Shown: positions 49,677-58,260, counted from the stretch's first letter. The stretch: DNA of 64,000 bases from Alicycliphilus sp. UBA6560 (GCA_002434305.1 DJJU01000006.1:1-64000), one strand, 5' to 3'. Numbers and translations are program-made. The notes: a model not told the origin generated them from the letters alone.

Positions 49677-51122
49677 ATGAAGCCAGACGACGGCCAACCC
49701 CGCAAGAAGATCATTCCCATCGTGCCTGCCGCGCAGGACAGCTCGCAGGGCGAGATGATCTCGCTGTACGAGGCGCAAAAGAAGATCTATCCGCGCTCCA
49801 TCAGCGGGCTGTTCGCGCGCTGGCGCTGGGCCATGGTGTATCTCACGCAGCTGGTCTTTTACGGCCTGCCGTGGCTGCAGTGGGGCGAGCGGCAGATGGT
49901 GCTGTTCGATCTGGGCGCGCGGCGCTTCTACATCTTCGGGCTGGTGCTGTACCCGCAGGATTTCATCTACCTGACGGGCCTGCTCATCATCTCGGCGCTG
50001 TCGCTGTTCCTGTTCACGGCGGTGGCAGGGCGGCTGTGGTGCGGCTTTGCCTGCCCGCAGACGGTCTATACCGAGATCTTCATGTGGATCGAGCACAAGA
50101 TCGAGGGCGACCGCAGCGCCCGCATGCGCCTGGACAACGGCTCCTGGACGTTCGAGAAGATCTGGAAGAAGACGCTCAAGCAGGCCGTGTGGATCGCCGT
50201 GTCCTTCTGGACGGGTTTCACCTTCGTAGGCTACTTCGTTCCCATCCGCCAGCTGGGTGGCGAGCTGATGGCGCTGCAAGGCTCCTGGCAGCTGTTCTGG
50301 GTGGTGTTCTACGGCTTCGCCACCTACGGTAATGCCGGCTTCCTGCGCGAGCAGGTGTGCAAGTACATGTGTCCCTACGCGCGTTTCCAGAGCGCGATGT
50401 TCGACAAGGACACCATGGTCGTGACCTACGACCCCGAGCGCGGCGAGCCGCGCGGGCCGCGCAATAAGAACATCGATCACAAGGAAAAGGGCCTGGGCGA
50501 CTGCATCGACTGCACGCTGTGCGTGCAGGTCTGCCCCACGGGGATCGACATCCGCAACGGCCTGCAGTACGAGTGCATCGGCTGCGGCTTGTGTGTGGAC
50601 GCGTGCAACACCGTCATGGACAAGATGAAGTACCCGCGCGGGCTGATCCGGTTCTCCACGCAAAACGGCGTGGCCAATCACTGGACCCAGTCGCAGATGA
50701 TCAAGCGGGTGTTCCGTCCCCGCGTGCTGCTGTACAGCGGCGTGCTGGTGGCGCTGTGCCTGGGCATGCTGGCCAGCCTAGTGGTGCGCACGCCCTTCAA
50801 GGTCGACATCGTGCGCGACCGCGCGGCGCTGTCGCGCATCGTGGCCGGGGGCAAGCTGGAGAACGTCTACCGGCTGCAGATCATGAACGCCACCGAAAAA
50901 CCGCAGCACTACACCATCGGCGCGCGCGGGCTGGAGGGGTTGGAGCTGGCCTCCGAGCCGCAGGTGGAGATCGACGCGGCCGACTCGCGCTGGGTGTCTG
51001 TGCGCCTGCACATCCCTTACGGCTCGGCGCAGCCGGGCTCGCACACCGTGTACTTCGACATCCGCGCCGAGGAAACCGGCGCCCAGGTCTCGGAGAAATC
51101 GGCCTTCCTCGTGCCGCGCTGA
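49677..51122 (+). CDS. ccoG: cbb3 oxidase accessory protein CcoG (FixG/RdxA)
   Basis: Membrane ferredoxin-like protein of 481 residues implicated in copper reduction during oxidase assembly. It has about five membrane segments, the CGFACPQTVYTEIFMW motif, two [4Fe-4S] motifs (CIDCTLCVQVCP and CIGCGLCVDAC) and a C-terminal immunoglobulin-like domain exposed to the periplasm. Followed by ccoH. Confidence 0.95.
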   Translation: MKPDDGQPRKKIIPIVPAAQDSSQGEMISLYEAQKKIYPRSISGLFARWRWAMVYLTQLVFYGLPWLQWGERQMVLFDLGARRFYIFGLVLYPQDFIYLTGLLIISALSLFLFTAVAGRLWCGFACPQTVYTEIFMWIEHKIEGDRSARMRLDNGSWTFEKIWKKTLKQAVWIAVSFWTGFTFVGYFVPIRQLGGELMALQGSWQLFWVVFYGFATYGNAGFLREQVCKYMCPYARFQSAMFDKDTMVVTYDPERGEPRGPRNKNIDHKEKGLGDCIDCTLCVQVCPTGIDIRNGLQYECIGCGLCVDACNTVMDKMKYPRGLIRFSTQNGVANHWTQSQMIKRVFRPRVLLYSGVLVALCLGMLASLVVRTPFKVDIVRDRAALSRIVAGGKLENVYRLQIMNATEKPQHYTIGARGLEGLELASEPQVEIDAADSRWVSVRLHIPYGSAQPGSHTVYFDIRAEETGAQVSEKSAFLVPR

Positions 51123-51203
51123 TGACGCGGCCTCTGGGGCGGCCGTGCGCCGCCCCGGCCCTTGCGGCCCCGCTGCCGGGGCCTGAAAAAACTTCGAGAA
51201 ATC

Positions 51204-51500
51204 ATGTCCATCTCTTCGTCTCCCTCCGCCGCGCCCGAGCAACCCCCACAGTCCAAGCCCTGGTGGAAGTACGGCCACGTCTGGCTGATCATTGCCGGGC
51301 CGGCCATCGTCGTCGTGGCCGGTTTTTTCACGCTGTGGCTGGCGGTGCACGACCCCGACCCGGTCATCGCCGAGGACTACTACCAGCGCGGCCTGGACAT
51401 CAATAAAACCCTGAACAGCGACAACCCCCAGGCCAGCATGCAGCCGGCCGTCAAGGGTCGCAACCACGCTGCCACGCCGGAGAAGGACCAGCCGCGCTGA
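51204..51500 (+). CDS. ccoH: cbb3 assembly protein CcoH/FixH
   Basis: A 98-residue protein: one N-terminal membrane helix (HVWLIIAGPAIVVVAGFFTLWLA) followed by the FixH motif AVHDPDPVIAEDYYQRGLDIN. CcoH interacts with CcoI/CcoN during assembly. Full FixH proteins are often about 160 residues; here the C-terminal beta domain is missing or much reduced, as in several betaproteobacteria. Confidence 0.85.
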   Translation: MSISSSPSAAPEQPPQSKPWWKYGHVWLIIAGPAIVVVAGFFTLWLAVHDPDPVIAEDYYQRGLDINKTLNSDNPQASMQPAVKGRNHAATPEKDQPR

Positions 51501-51612
51501 GCGGGAGCAGGCGGAGGTAAACGCGCCCAGGTCCGACACAACTTCGGGTGAGCCACCTTTGCACGGCACATTCGCGGTGCTAGGCTTTGATCCATCGCAA
51601 GGAGGCTCTCGA

Positions 51613-51900
51613 ATGCTGATGCAACGGATGATGTGGATCGCCTGGCCCGCCTTTTTGATGGCGGGCGTGATGGAGATGGTCGTGTTCGCGTTCGTCGATC
51701 CGGGGACACTGTACTGGTTCGACCAGCCGTTGCAGGTGTCGCGCGAAGGCATCTACACGCTGGCCTTCTTCGCCTTCTGGGCCATCATCATGGCCTCCAG
51801 CGCGCTCACCACGCTACTGGCGCTCTCGCCCTTCGAGATGAACCGCTGCCCGGTGCCCACGGACGAGCGGCCCCTCGACTGCGCCAAATACTCCCTCTGA
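51613..51900 (+). CDS. Small two-helix membrane protein of unknown function
   Basis: A 95-residue protein with two hydrophobic segments (WIAWPAFLMAGVMEMVVFAF and YTLAFFAFWAIIMASSALTT) and a cytoplasmic-looking C-terminus with two cysteines (NRCPVPTDERPLDCAKYS). The start is set by a perfect AAGGAGG site. It follows ccoH by 112 bases. A role alongside the oxidase is only suggested by position. Confidence 0.65.
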   Translation: MLMQRMMWIAWPAFLMAGVMEMVVFAFVDPGTLYWFDQPLQVSREGIYTLAFFAFWAIIMASSALTTLLALSPFEMNRCPVPTDERPLDCAKYSL

Positions 51901-51927
51901 CGCGTCCGCCGGCGCCGCCGCGCCCGC

Positions 51928-53016
51928 TCAGCCCCGGCTGATGGCGGCGGCCACCGCCTGGCCCACCTCGGCGGTGCTGGCGCTGCCGCCCAGGTCGGGC
52001 GTGCGCGGGCCGCTGCGGATCACCTCTTCGATGGCCGCCACGATGGCGTCGTGCGCGGCGCGCCCGGCCCCTTCGCCCCGGGTCAGGAAGTCCAGCATCA
52101 GCGCGCCTGACCAGATCATGGCAATCGGGTTGGCGATGCCCTTGCCGTAGATGTCCGGCGCCGAGCCGTGCACCGGCTCGAACAGGCTCGGAAAGTTGCG
52201 CTGCGGGTTCAGATTGGCCGAAGGCGCCAGACCGATGGTGCCCGTGGTGGCCGGCCCGAGGTCGGACAGGATGTCGCCGAACAGGTTGGTGGCCGCCACC
52301 ACGTCGAAGCGCCCGGGCTGCAGCACGAAGCGCGCGGCCAGGATGTCGATGTGCTGCTTGTCCAGCGCCACGCCCGGGTACTGACGCGCCACCTCGTCGG
52401 CGCGCGCATCCCACCAGGGCATGCTGATGGCGATGCCGTTGCTCTTGGTGGCCAGGGTCACGTGCTTGCGCGGGCGACTGGCGGCCAGATCAAAGGCGAA
52501 CTTGAGCAGCCGTTCGGCGCCGTGGCGCGAATAGACTGATTCCTGGATGACGATCTCGCGGTCCGTGCCTTCGTACATCACGCCGCCCAGCGACGTGTAT
52601 TCGCCCTCGGTGTTCTCGCGCACCACCACGTAGTCGATGTCACCGGGCTTGCGGCCGGCCAGCGGGCAGGGCACGCCCTCGAACAGGCGCACGGGGCGCA
52701 GGTTGATGTACTGATCGAATTCGCGGCGGAACTTCAGCAGCGAGCCCCACAGCGAAACGTGGTCCGGCACCGTGGCCGGCCAGCCCACGGCGCCGAAGAA
52801 GAGGGCGTCCATGCCGGACAGCTGCGCCTTCCAGTCGTCGGGCATCATTTTTCCGTGCTGGGCGTAGTAGTCGCAGTGCGCCCAGTCGAAGGTGTGCAGC
52901 TCCAGCGCGATGCCGAAGCGCTCGGCGGCGGCCTGCACGGCCCGCAGGCCTTCGGGCATGACCTCGCGGCCGATGCCGTCGCCGGCGAGTACTGCGATCT
53001 GGAAGGGCTGTGGCAT
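51928..53016 (-). CDS. Tartrate dehydrogenase / D-malate dehydrogenase (isopropylmalate dehydrogenase family)
   Basis: NAD- and Mn-dependent decarboxylating dehydrogenase of 362 residues acting on tartrate and/or D-malate. Opening IAVLAGDGIGREVMPEGL, substrate region SLLKFRREFDQYINLRP, VVVRENTEGEYTSLGG, and the metal/cofactor segment NLFGDILSDLGPATTGTIGL fit the TtuC/DmlA branch rather than LeuB. The start MPQPFQIAV has an AGGAG site. No tartrate transporter is adjacent. Confidence 0.85.
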   Translation of the reverse strand: MPQPFQIAVLAGDGIGREVMPEGLRAVQAAAERFGIALELHTFDWAHCDYYAQHGKMMPDDWKAQLSGMDALFFGAVGWPATVPDHVSLWGSLLKFRREFDQYINLRPVRLFEGVPCPLAGRKPGDIDYVVVRENTEGEYTSLGGVMYEGTDREIVIQESVYSRHGAERLLKFAFDLAASRPRKHVTLATKSNGIAISMPWWDARADEVARQYPGVALDKQHIDILAARFVLQPGRFDVVAATNLFGDILSDLGPATTGTIGLAPSANLNPQRNFPSLFEPVHGSAPDIYGKGIANPIAMIWSGALMLDFLTRGEGAGRAAHDAIVAAIEEVIRSGPRTPDLGGSASTAEVGQAVAAAISRG

Positions 53017-53038
53017 GGGTTTGTCTCCTGGGTCGTTT

Positions 53039-53088
53039 GCTATGGATAGATGAGCTACCAGCGCTTGTTTCATAAGCGTTTCAGGTTC
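53039..53088 (-). repeat. Dispersed two-hairpin repeat, copy 12
   Basis: Reverse copy (TGAGCTACCAGCGCTTG ... AAGCG) between yqeY and the tartrate dehydrogenase gene; head-to-head with copy 13. Confidence 0.65.
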
Positions 53089-53140
53089 GAAACGATCTGA
53101 AGTCGTTGCCTGAAAAGCGCCAGCAGCTATGAATAAGAGA
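53089..53140 (+). repeat. Dispersed two-hairpin repeat, copy 13
   Basis: Forward partial copy (AAGCGCCAGCAGCTATGAATAAG) abutting copy 12. The join contains the inverted repeat AACGA-TCTGAAG-TCGTT. Confidence 0.65.
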
Positions 53141-53143
53141 GCG

Positions 53144-53590
53144 TCAGCGGGCCAGCGCGGCCTTCACCGCGGCCGACACCAGGCCCATGTCGGCCTTGCC
53201 CGCCAGGCGCGCCTTGACCGCGCCCATGACCTTGCCCATGTCGCCGGGCCCGGCGGCGCCCAGCTCGGCCACGATGGCCTGAACGGCCTGCTGCACCTCG
53301 GCCTCAGACATGCGCTCGGGCAGGTAGGCGGCCAGCACGGCCAGCTCGGCCTTTTCCTTGTCGGCCAAGTCCTGGCGACCCGCGCCTTCAAAGGCGGTGA
53401 TGGAATCCTTGCGCTGCTTGATGAGCTTGTCGACGATGGCGACGACGGCCGCGTCGTCCAGCACGATGCGCTCGTCCACTTCCTTTTGCTTCATCGCCGC
53501 CTGCAGCAGGCGGATGGTGCCCAGGCGCTCGCTGTCCTTGGCGCGCATGGCGGTCTTCATGTCTTCGGTGATCTGGTCCTTGAGGCTCAT
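53144..53590 (-). CDS. GatB/YqeY domain protein
   Basis: A 148-residue protein matching the YqeY domain that also forms the tail of GatB. Markers are SLKDQITEDMKTAMRAKD, TIRLLQAAMKQKEVDER and YLPERMSEAEVQQ. Possibly involved in tRNA-dependent amidation or tRNA handling; stand-alone function unclear. It follows rpsU on the same strand, a conserved pairing in proteobacteria, although dnaG, which often comes next, is absent here. Confidence 0.9.
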   Translation of the reverse strand: MSLKDQITEDMKTAMRAKDSERLGTIRLLQAAMKQKEVDERIVLDDAAVVAIVDKLIKQRKDSITAFEGAGRQDLADKEKAELAVLAAYLPERMSEAEVQQAVQAIVAELGAAGPGDMGKVMGAVKARLAGKADMGLVSAAVKAALAR

Positions 53591-53615
53591 GTCTGTGGCT
53601 TTCGGTAAAAAACAA

Positions 53616-53649
53616 AAAACCCGCGCTCGGCGTCCCTAGCGCGGGTTTT
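53616..53649 (-). terminator. Rho-independent terminator between rpsU and yqeY
   Basis: Twelve-pair stem AAAACCCGCGCT / AGCGCGGGTTTT; on the minus strand followed by a T-rich run. Probably reduces read-through so that S21 is made in excess over YqeY. Confidence 0.85.
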
Positions 53650-53687
53650 GTGGGCGATTCCTGTGAAGGACGGCGCCGAAGCGGTGC

Positions 53688-53900
53688 TTAGTACAGCTTC
53701 TTGGGCAGCTGCATGCTGCGCACGCGCTTGTAGTGGCGCTTGACGGCGGCGGCCTTCTTGCGCTTGCGCTCGGCGGTGGGCTTCTCGTAGAACTCGCGGG
53801 CGCGCAGGTCGGTCAGCAGGCCCAGCTTTTCGATGGTGCGCTTGAAGCGGCGCAGGGCCACGTCAAAGGGTTCGTTCTCTTTTACACGGATGGTGGTCAT
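53688..53900 (-). CDS. rpsU: 30S ribosomal protein S21
   Basis: A 70-residue basic protein of the small subunit. [20 protein letters not shown] and the Lys/Arg-rich second half ending LPKKLY are diagnostic. Length normal. A perfect -10 hexamer lies about 130 bases upstream. Confidence 0.98.
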
Positions 53901-54027
53901 TAGCTAATGTGTCCAAAATTTTGCCGTCAGAGGGCGGCCGGGAAGATCGGGCCCGGCAGCCTTGCACGGCGGGTGTGCCCGTCTCTAACTAGTATTGGCC
54001 GACGGGCGTTTGCCAGCAAAGCCCGAA

Positions 54028-54033
54028 ATTATA
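54028..54033 (-). promoter_or_regulatory. -10 element of rpsU promoter
   Basis: TATAAT on the minus strand in an AT-poor context; the -35 is weak. The leader to rpsU would be about 120 bases. Confidence 0.5.
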
Positions 54034-54076
54034 GCGTTTCCCGTGTGGGAGAGAGCAGGCGGCCGCCGCGCTGTTG

Positions 54077-54433
54077 CTAGCCCGCTCCCGCCGCGTGGGC
54101 CGTGCGCGAATCGGCCGGCGCCTCGTCGCGCTCGCGCAGGCCGTAGTCGCGCAGCACGGCCGCCACGCGCAGGCGGTAGCCGGCGAACACGCTCGCGCGG
54201 CCTGCGGCCTGGGCCGCGCGGTGCTCGGGCAGCGTGCGCCAGCGCGCTACGGCCGCTTCGTCGCGCCAGAAGCTCAGCGACAGCAGCTTGCCCGGTGTGG
54301 ACAGGCTCTCGAAGCGCTCCACGGAGAGGAAGCCGTCGATGGCCTCCAGCTGCGCGCGCAGATCGGCGGCCGTGTCCAGGTAGGTCTGGAGCCGACCGGC
54401 GGCGGGCTGCACCTCGAAGATGACGGCGATCAT
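54077..54433 (-). CDS. Antibiotic biosynthesis monooxygenase (ABM) domain protein
   Basis: A 118-residue dimeric alpha+beta barrel protein. MIAVIFEVQPAAGRLQTYLD, then GFLSVERFESLSTPGKLLSLSFWRDEAAVARWR match ABM-fold proteins, which include small monooxygenases and haem-degrading enzymes. Its start overlaps the stop of the NIPSNAP gene (ATGA), so the two related folds are co-translated. Divergent from an ArsR regulator. Substrate unknown. Confidence 0.8.
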   Translation of the reverse strand: MIAVIFEVQPAAGRLQTYLDTAADLRAQLEAIDGFLSVERFESLSTPGKLLSLSFWRDEAAVARWRTLPEHRAAQAAGRASVFAGYRLRVAAVLRDYGLRERDEAPADSRTAHAAGAG

Positions 54434-54765
54434 GGCTGCAGGGCGGCGCGGGCGAAAGTGCCGTCCACCACCTCGGTGAAGGTGCGCTGCTCGCGCACGA
54501 TGAAACGCTGCTGCTGCGCCCGCTCGAAGTTGGCGCGGCCTTCGGGGTCGCTGCGCAGGCGGGCGCGGTAGGCCTCGTAGGCGGCCAAGCTGTCGAAGGC
54601 GATCAGGCCCCAGGCCTCGTAGTTCGTGCCCTCGCTGGGCAGGAAGTAGCCGACCAGGTGGCCGCCGCAGCGCGGAATGATGCGGCCCCAGGCCTGGGCA
54701 TAGGCGCGGAAAGCCTCGCGCTGGAACGGGTCGATCTCGTAGCGGATGAAGCAGGTGACGGTCAT
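54430..54765 (-). CDS. NIPSNAP family protein
   Basis: A 111-residue dimeric ferredoxin-like fold protein: MTVTCFIRYEIDPFQREAFR, GHLVGYFLPSEGTNYEAWGL and the C-terminal REQRTFTEVV are typical. First gene of a two-gene operon with the ABM protein. The 112-base gap to the divergent ArsR gene holds a 20-base palindrome probably bound by that regulator. Confidence 0.82.
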   Translation of the reverse strand: MTVTCFIRYEIDPFQREAFRAYAQAWGRIIPRCGGHLVGYFLPSEGTNYEAWGLIAFDSLAAYEAYRARLRSDPEGRANFERAQQQRFIVREQRTFTEVVDGTFARAALQP

Positions 54766-54825
54766 GGCGGTCGGGCTCCGGTGGTGGTTGATGCCCGCCA
54801 TGGTGCGCGGCGCCGGGCGGCCGAT

Positions 54826-54845
54826 GCTTCGCTCGGGAGCGAAGC
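54826..54845. promoter_or_regulatory. Operator-like palindrome between NIPSNAP and arsR-type genes
   Basis: GCTTCGCTCGGGAGCGAAGC: perfect 9-base arms around GG. Its position in a divergent promoter fits ArsR-family autoregulation and control of the ABM pair. Confidence 0.65.
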
Positions 54846-54877
54846 GTGCGCGCCGCGGCCTGCGGCACACTGGCGCC

Positions 54878-55600
54878 ATGAACACCAACCGGCTCGCCCA
54901 CGTCGCCGCCCTGGTGGGCGAGCCGGCCCGCACCGCCATGTTGCTGGCCCTGATGGACGGGCGGGCGCTGACCGCGCGCGAGCTGGCCGAGGCGGCGCGC
55001 GTGTCGCCCGCCACGGCCAGCCGGCACCTGGGTCTGCTGGTGGAGGCGCAGCTGCTGGCGCTGGAGCGTCAGGGCCGCCATCGCTACCACCGCCTGGCCT
55101 CGCCCGAGGTGGCGCGCATGCTCGAAGGCCTGATGCAGCTGGCCACCCCGGCCTCCGGGGCGCACCGCGCCGTGGTGACGGGCCCGCGCGACGCCGCGCT
55201 GCGCACCGCGCGCACGTGCTACGACCACCTGGCGGGGCGCCTGGGCGTGGCGATTGCCGCTCACCTGCTGCACGAGGGCGCCATCGCCTTCGACGGCGAG
55301 GACGGCGGACGCGTCACCGGGCGCGCCGCGGCGCTGCTGCAGCCGCTGGGGCTGGCGCTGCCCGAGCTGCCCGCGGCGCGGCGCCCGGCCTGCCGCCCGT
55401 GCCTGGACTGGAGCGAGCGGCGCCCGCACCTGGCCGGCCGCCTGGGCACGCTGCTGTGCGCACACTGCCTGGACAGCGGCTGGCTGCGCCGCCTGCCGGG
55501 CTCGCGCGCGCTGCAGATCACGCCGCCGGGCGCGCGGGTGCTGCGCGATTGGCTGGGCCTGGCGCGCTGGCAGGACGTGGTGGAGGCGGGCGCGGCCTGA
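54878..55600 (+). CDS. ArsR-family regulator with cysteine-rich C-terminal domain
   Basis: A 240-residue transcription factor. The N-terminal winged helix shows LTARELAEAARVSPATASRHLGLLVEAQLL and a wing RQGRHRYHRLASPEV (about residues 25-85). A further 150 residues follow, which is longer than metal-sensing ArsR proteins, and contain two CxxC pairs (CRPC near 171 and CAHC near 195) that could bind zinc or sense redox state. Divergent from the NIPSNAP/ABM operon, with a palindrome between them. Confidence 0.85.
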   Translation: MNTNRLAHVAALVGEPARTAMLLALMDGRALTARELAEAARVSPATASRHLGLLVEAQLLALERQGRHRYHRLASPEVARMLEGLMQLATPASGAHRAVVTGPRDAALRTARTCYDHLAGRLGVAIAAHLLHEGAIAFDGEDGGRVTGRAAALLQPLGLALPELPAARRPACRPCLDWSERRPHLAGRLGTLLCAHCLDSGWLRRLPGSRALQITPPGARVLRDWLGLARWQDVVEAGAA

Positions 55601-55625
55601 AGCCGGCCAGGGTGGCGCGGTGCGC

Positions 55626-56900
55626 TCAGCCAGCCGGCAGCGCCTGCGCGCAGGCGTGCGCGCTGGCCCAGGCCCACTGGAAGTTGTAGCCACCCAGCCA
55701 GCCCGTCACATCCACCACCTCGCCGATGAAGTACAGCCCGGGCTGGGACTTGGCCTCCAGGGTGTGCTGCGACAGGGCGCGCGTGTCCACGCCGCCCAGC
55801 GTCACCTCGGCCTTCTTGTAGCCCTCGGTGCCGCTGGGCGTCAGCTCCCAGCGCGCCAGCTGCTCGGCCAGGCGGGCCAGGGCCTTGTCGGCGGCCTCGT
55901 TCACGGGGCGCTGCCAGTCGGCGCTGCGACCGGCCCAGGCGTCGGCCAGGCGGGCGGGCACCAGGGCGGCCAGCTCGTTGGCGATGAGCTTGCGCGACGA
56001 GCGCGCCTTGGCCTGCGCCAGCGCCTGGTGCATGTCGGTGCCCGGCGCCAGGTTGATGGCCAGCGGCGTGCCGGGCCGCCAGTAGCTGGAGATCTGCAGC
56101 ACCGCCGGGCCGGACAGGCCGCGGTGGGTGAACAGCAGATCCTCGTGGAAGCTGGTGCGCGACTTCTTGCTGCCGGTGCTGATCTCCACCGGCAGCGCCA
56201 GGCCGGCCAGCTGGGCGTAGGGCGCCCAGGCTTCGCCGTCGAAGGTCAGCGGCACCAGGCCGGGGCGACGTTCCACCAGCGGCAGGCCGAACTGCTGCGC
56301 CAGCCGGTAGCCAAAATCCGTCGCGCCGATCTTGGGGATGGACAGTCCGCCCGTGGCGACGACCAGGCTGCGCGCCTCCACGCGTCCCCGGTCGGTATCG
56401 ATTTGATAGCTTCCAGCGCTTGCCCCGCCTGGGCTGGAGGCCGAAAAGACTATATTTTTCACGCCGCAGGGCTGCCAACGCTGCACGCCGCCATCGGCGC
56501 ATTCGGCCAGCAGCATGGCGATCAGGTCCTCGGCCGAGCGGTCGCAAAACAGCTGGCCCTTGTGCTTTTCATGGAAAGCGATGCCGTGGCGCTGGACCAG
56601 CGCGATGAAGTGCGCCGGCGTGTAGCGTGACAGGGCGGAGCGGGCGAACTGCGGATTGCCACCCACGAAGTGGCGCTGCGGCGCGTGCAGGTCCAGGTCG
56701 CGGTTGGTGAAGTTGCAGCGCCCGCCGCCGGAGATGCGGATCTTCTCGGCCACGCGCGGCGCGTGGTCGATCAACAGCACCTTCAGGCCGCGCTGGCCCG
56801 CCTGCGCGGCGCAAAACAGGCCGGCGGCACCGGCGCCGACGATGACGGCATCAAAGCTGGAGGAGGAAGAGGGCACGGACAGGGCGGAGCGGGAGGGCAA
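55626..56900 (-). CDS. YhiN/HI0933-family FAD-binding flavoprotein
   Basis: A 424-residue flavoprotein, sometimes annotated aminoacetone oxidase. FAD motif AVIVGAGAAGLFCAAQAG, the family signature EKIRISGGGRCNFTN (about 52-66), ATGGLSIPKIGATDFGY, and the C-terminal YFIGEVVDVTGWLGGYNFQ are all present. Function is unresolved. Residues about 149-165 (VFSASSPGGASAGSYQI) are encoded by a dispersed repeat, in a place where the family has a variable loop. Confidence 0.88.
   Translation of the reverse strand: MPSRSALSVPSSSSSFDAVIVGAGAAGLFCAAQAGQRGLKVLLIDHAPRVAEKIRISGGGRCNFTNRDLDLHAPQRHFVGGNPQFARSALSRYTPAHFIALVQRHGIAFHEKHKGQLFCDRSAEDLIAMLLAECADGGVQRWQPCGVKNIVFSASSPGGASAGSYQIDTDRGRVEARSLVVATGGLSIPKIGATDFGYRLAQQFGLPLVERRPGLVPLTFDGEAWAPYAQLAGLALPVEISTGSKKSRTSFHEDLLFTHRGLSGPAVLQISSYWRPGTPLAINLAPGTDMHQALAQAKARSSRKLIANELAALVPARLADAWAGRSADWQRPVNEAADKALARLAEQLARWELTPSGTEGYKKAEVTLGGVDTRALSQHTLEAKSQPGLYFIGEVVDVTGWLGGYNFQWAWASAHACAQALPAG
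56401..56456 (-). repeat. Dispersed two-hairpin repeat, copy 14 (inside coding sequence)
   Basis: Reverse copy TTTGATAGCTTCCAGCGCTT ... GGGCTGGAGGCCGAAAAG, translated in the minus-strand flavoprotein gene. Confidence 0.75.
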
Positions 56901-56944
56901 AGCCGGCGATTCTCCCCCAGCCGCCGCGCGTGCCGGGCCGGCGG

Positions 56945-58126
56945 CTAGCGCAGGTACTGTCCGCCGGGGCCGATCACGGCGATGTCCACGAAGCTGGAGC
57001 CGTGGTGGTTCTGCGCGCTGAACTGGTAGGCGTGCCCGCCCAGGTCCAGCCGGCCCAGGCCCTCCATGGCCTGCACCAGGCTGGGGCCGGTCACGCCGGG
57101 GCCGGCGGCGCGCAGGCCTTCGGCGAGCACGCGCATATCCAGGTAGCCGACATAGCGGTCGTAGCTCGGCTCCAGCCCGCGGCGCTTCATGGACGCCTGG
57201 AACTCGCGCGTGACGGCCAGACTGGTGCGCAGCGGCGAAGGTGTGGCGCGCGCCACGGCCAGGCCCCGGGCGTCGTCGCCCAACGCCTTGATGACCTGCT
57301 CGCCCGCGCCCAGCGACAGCGTGTACACCGGTACGCCCATCTGCGCGCGGTGGGCGCGCACGTAGGCCACCACGGACGGCCCGGCCGCCACCATGATCAC
57401 GGCCTGGGGCTTCAGCGCATGCAGGGCGCGGGCGGCGGCGGCCGCATCGCTGCCGCTGCTGTCCATGGGCTGGCTGCCCACCAGCGTGGCCCCCTCGGCG
57501 GCGGCTGCCTGCTCCACCAGGGGCAGGGCGAGCTTGCCGAAGTCGTTGTTCTCGAAGGCCACGCCGATGCGTGTGCTCTGCACGGCCACCAGGTTGCGCA
57601 CGATTTTGGTCAGCTCGTCGGCGTAGCTGACGCTGGTGGTGAACAGCCAGGGGCTGCCGGCCGCGCGCACCGCCGGGCTGCCGGTGTAGACACTCACCAG
57701 CGGCACGCGGGCCTGGGCCAGGTAGGGCAGCAGCGTCAGCACCTGCGAGGTGCCGGCCTGGCCGAACAGGGCAACCACGCCCTCGCTTTCGATCAGCGAG
57801 CGGGCGTTGGCCAGGGTGCGCTGGGGGTTGAAGCCGTCGTCCAGCGTCACCAGGCGCACCTTGCGCCCGGCCACGCCACCGCGCTCGTTCAGGTCGGCCA
57901 GGGCCGCCTCCTGCCCTTCATGGATGGGCGCCAGAAAAGGCGCCAGCGGACCCGACAGGGCGGTGGAGCGGCCGATGCGGATTTCGCCCTTGCCCGCCGG
58001 CGTGCCCTGCGCGCGGGCCAGCGGCGGCAGCGCCAGGGCCACGGCGCCGGCAGCAAGGCCGCGCAGCGCCCGGCGGCGACTGGGCAGGGAGGGGGCAGGG
58101 CGGCGCGGGCGAATGAAAAGGGTCAC
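56945..58126 (-). CDS. ABC transporter substrate-binding protein (branched-chain amino-acid type)
   Basis: Periplasmic binding protein of 393 residues, type I fold (LivK/urea/amide group). The N-terminus SRRRALRGLAAGAVALALPP ending ARA-QG looks like a Tat-type signal. The mature part begins EIRIGRSTALSGPLAPF and has LFGQAGTSQVLTLLPYL and the VPLVSVYTGSPAVR strand. No permease or ATPase genes are next to it, so it is an orphan. Ligand unknown. Confidence 0.87.
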   Translation of the reverse strand: MTLFIRPRRPAPSLPSRRRALRGLAAGAVALALPPLARAQGTPAGKGEIRIGRSTALSGPLAPFLAPIHEGQEAALADLNERGGVAGRKVRLVTLDDGFNPQRTLANARSLIESEGVVALFGQAGTSQVLTLLPYLAQARVPLVSVYTGSPAVRAAGSPWLFTTSVSYADELTKIVRNLVAVQSTRIGVAFENNDFGKLALPLVEQAAAAEGATLVGSQPMDSSGSDAAAAARALHALKPQAVIMVAAGPSVVAYVRAHRAQMGVPVYTLSLGAGEQVIKALGDDARGLAVARATPSPLRTSLAVTREFQASMKRRGLEPSYDRYVGYLDMRVLAEGLRAAGPGVTGPSLVQAMEGLGRLDLGGHAYQFSAQNHHGSSFVDIAVIGPGGQYLR

Positions 58127-58260
58127 GCGGTCTTCCTCGAGCGGTCGTGGTGGAGGGCGGGTGCGGCCGGCATTGTTTCTGCGATGACCCCGCGCGTGCT
58201 GAGGACTAACCCGGCAATCGTGCCGCGCGCGTGACAGTGCAGGCGCGCGTCGCGCCCTTT

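Noticed and set aside
51587..51600. FNR-like box before the 95-residue membrane protein (TTGATCCATCGCAA)
   Set aside because: Only one half-site is good; the other matches three of five positions.
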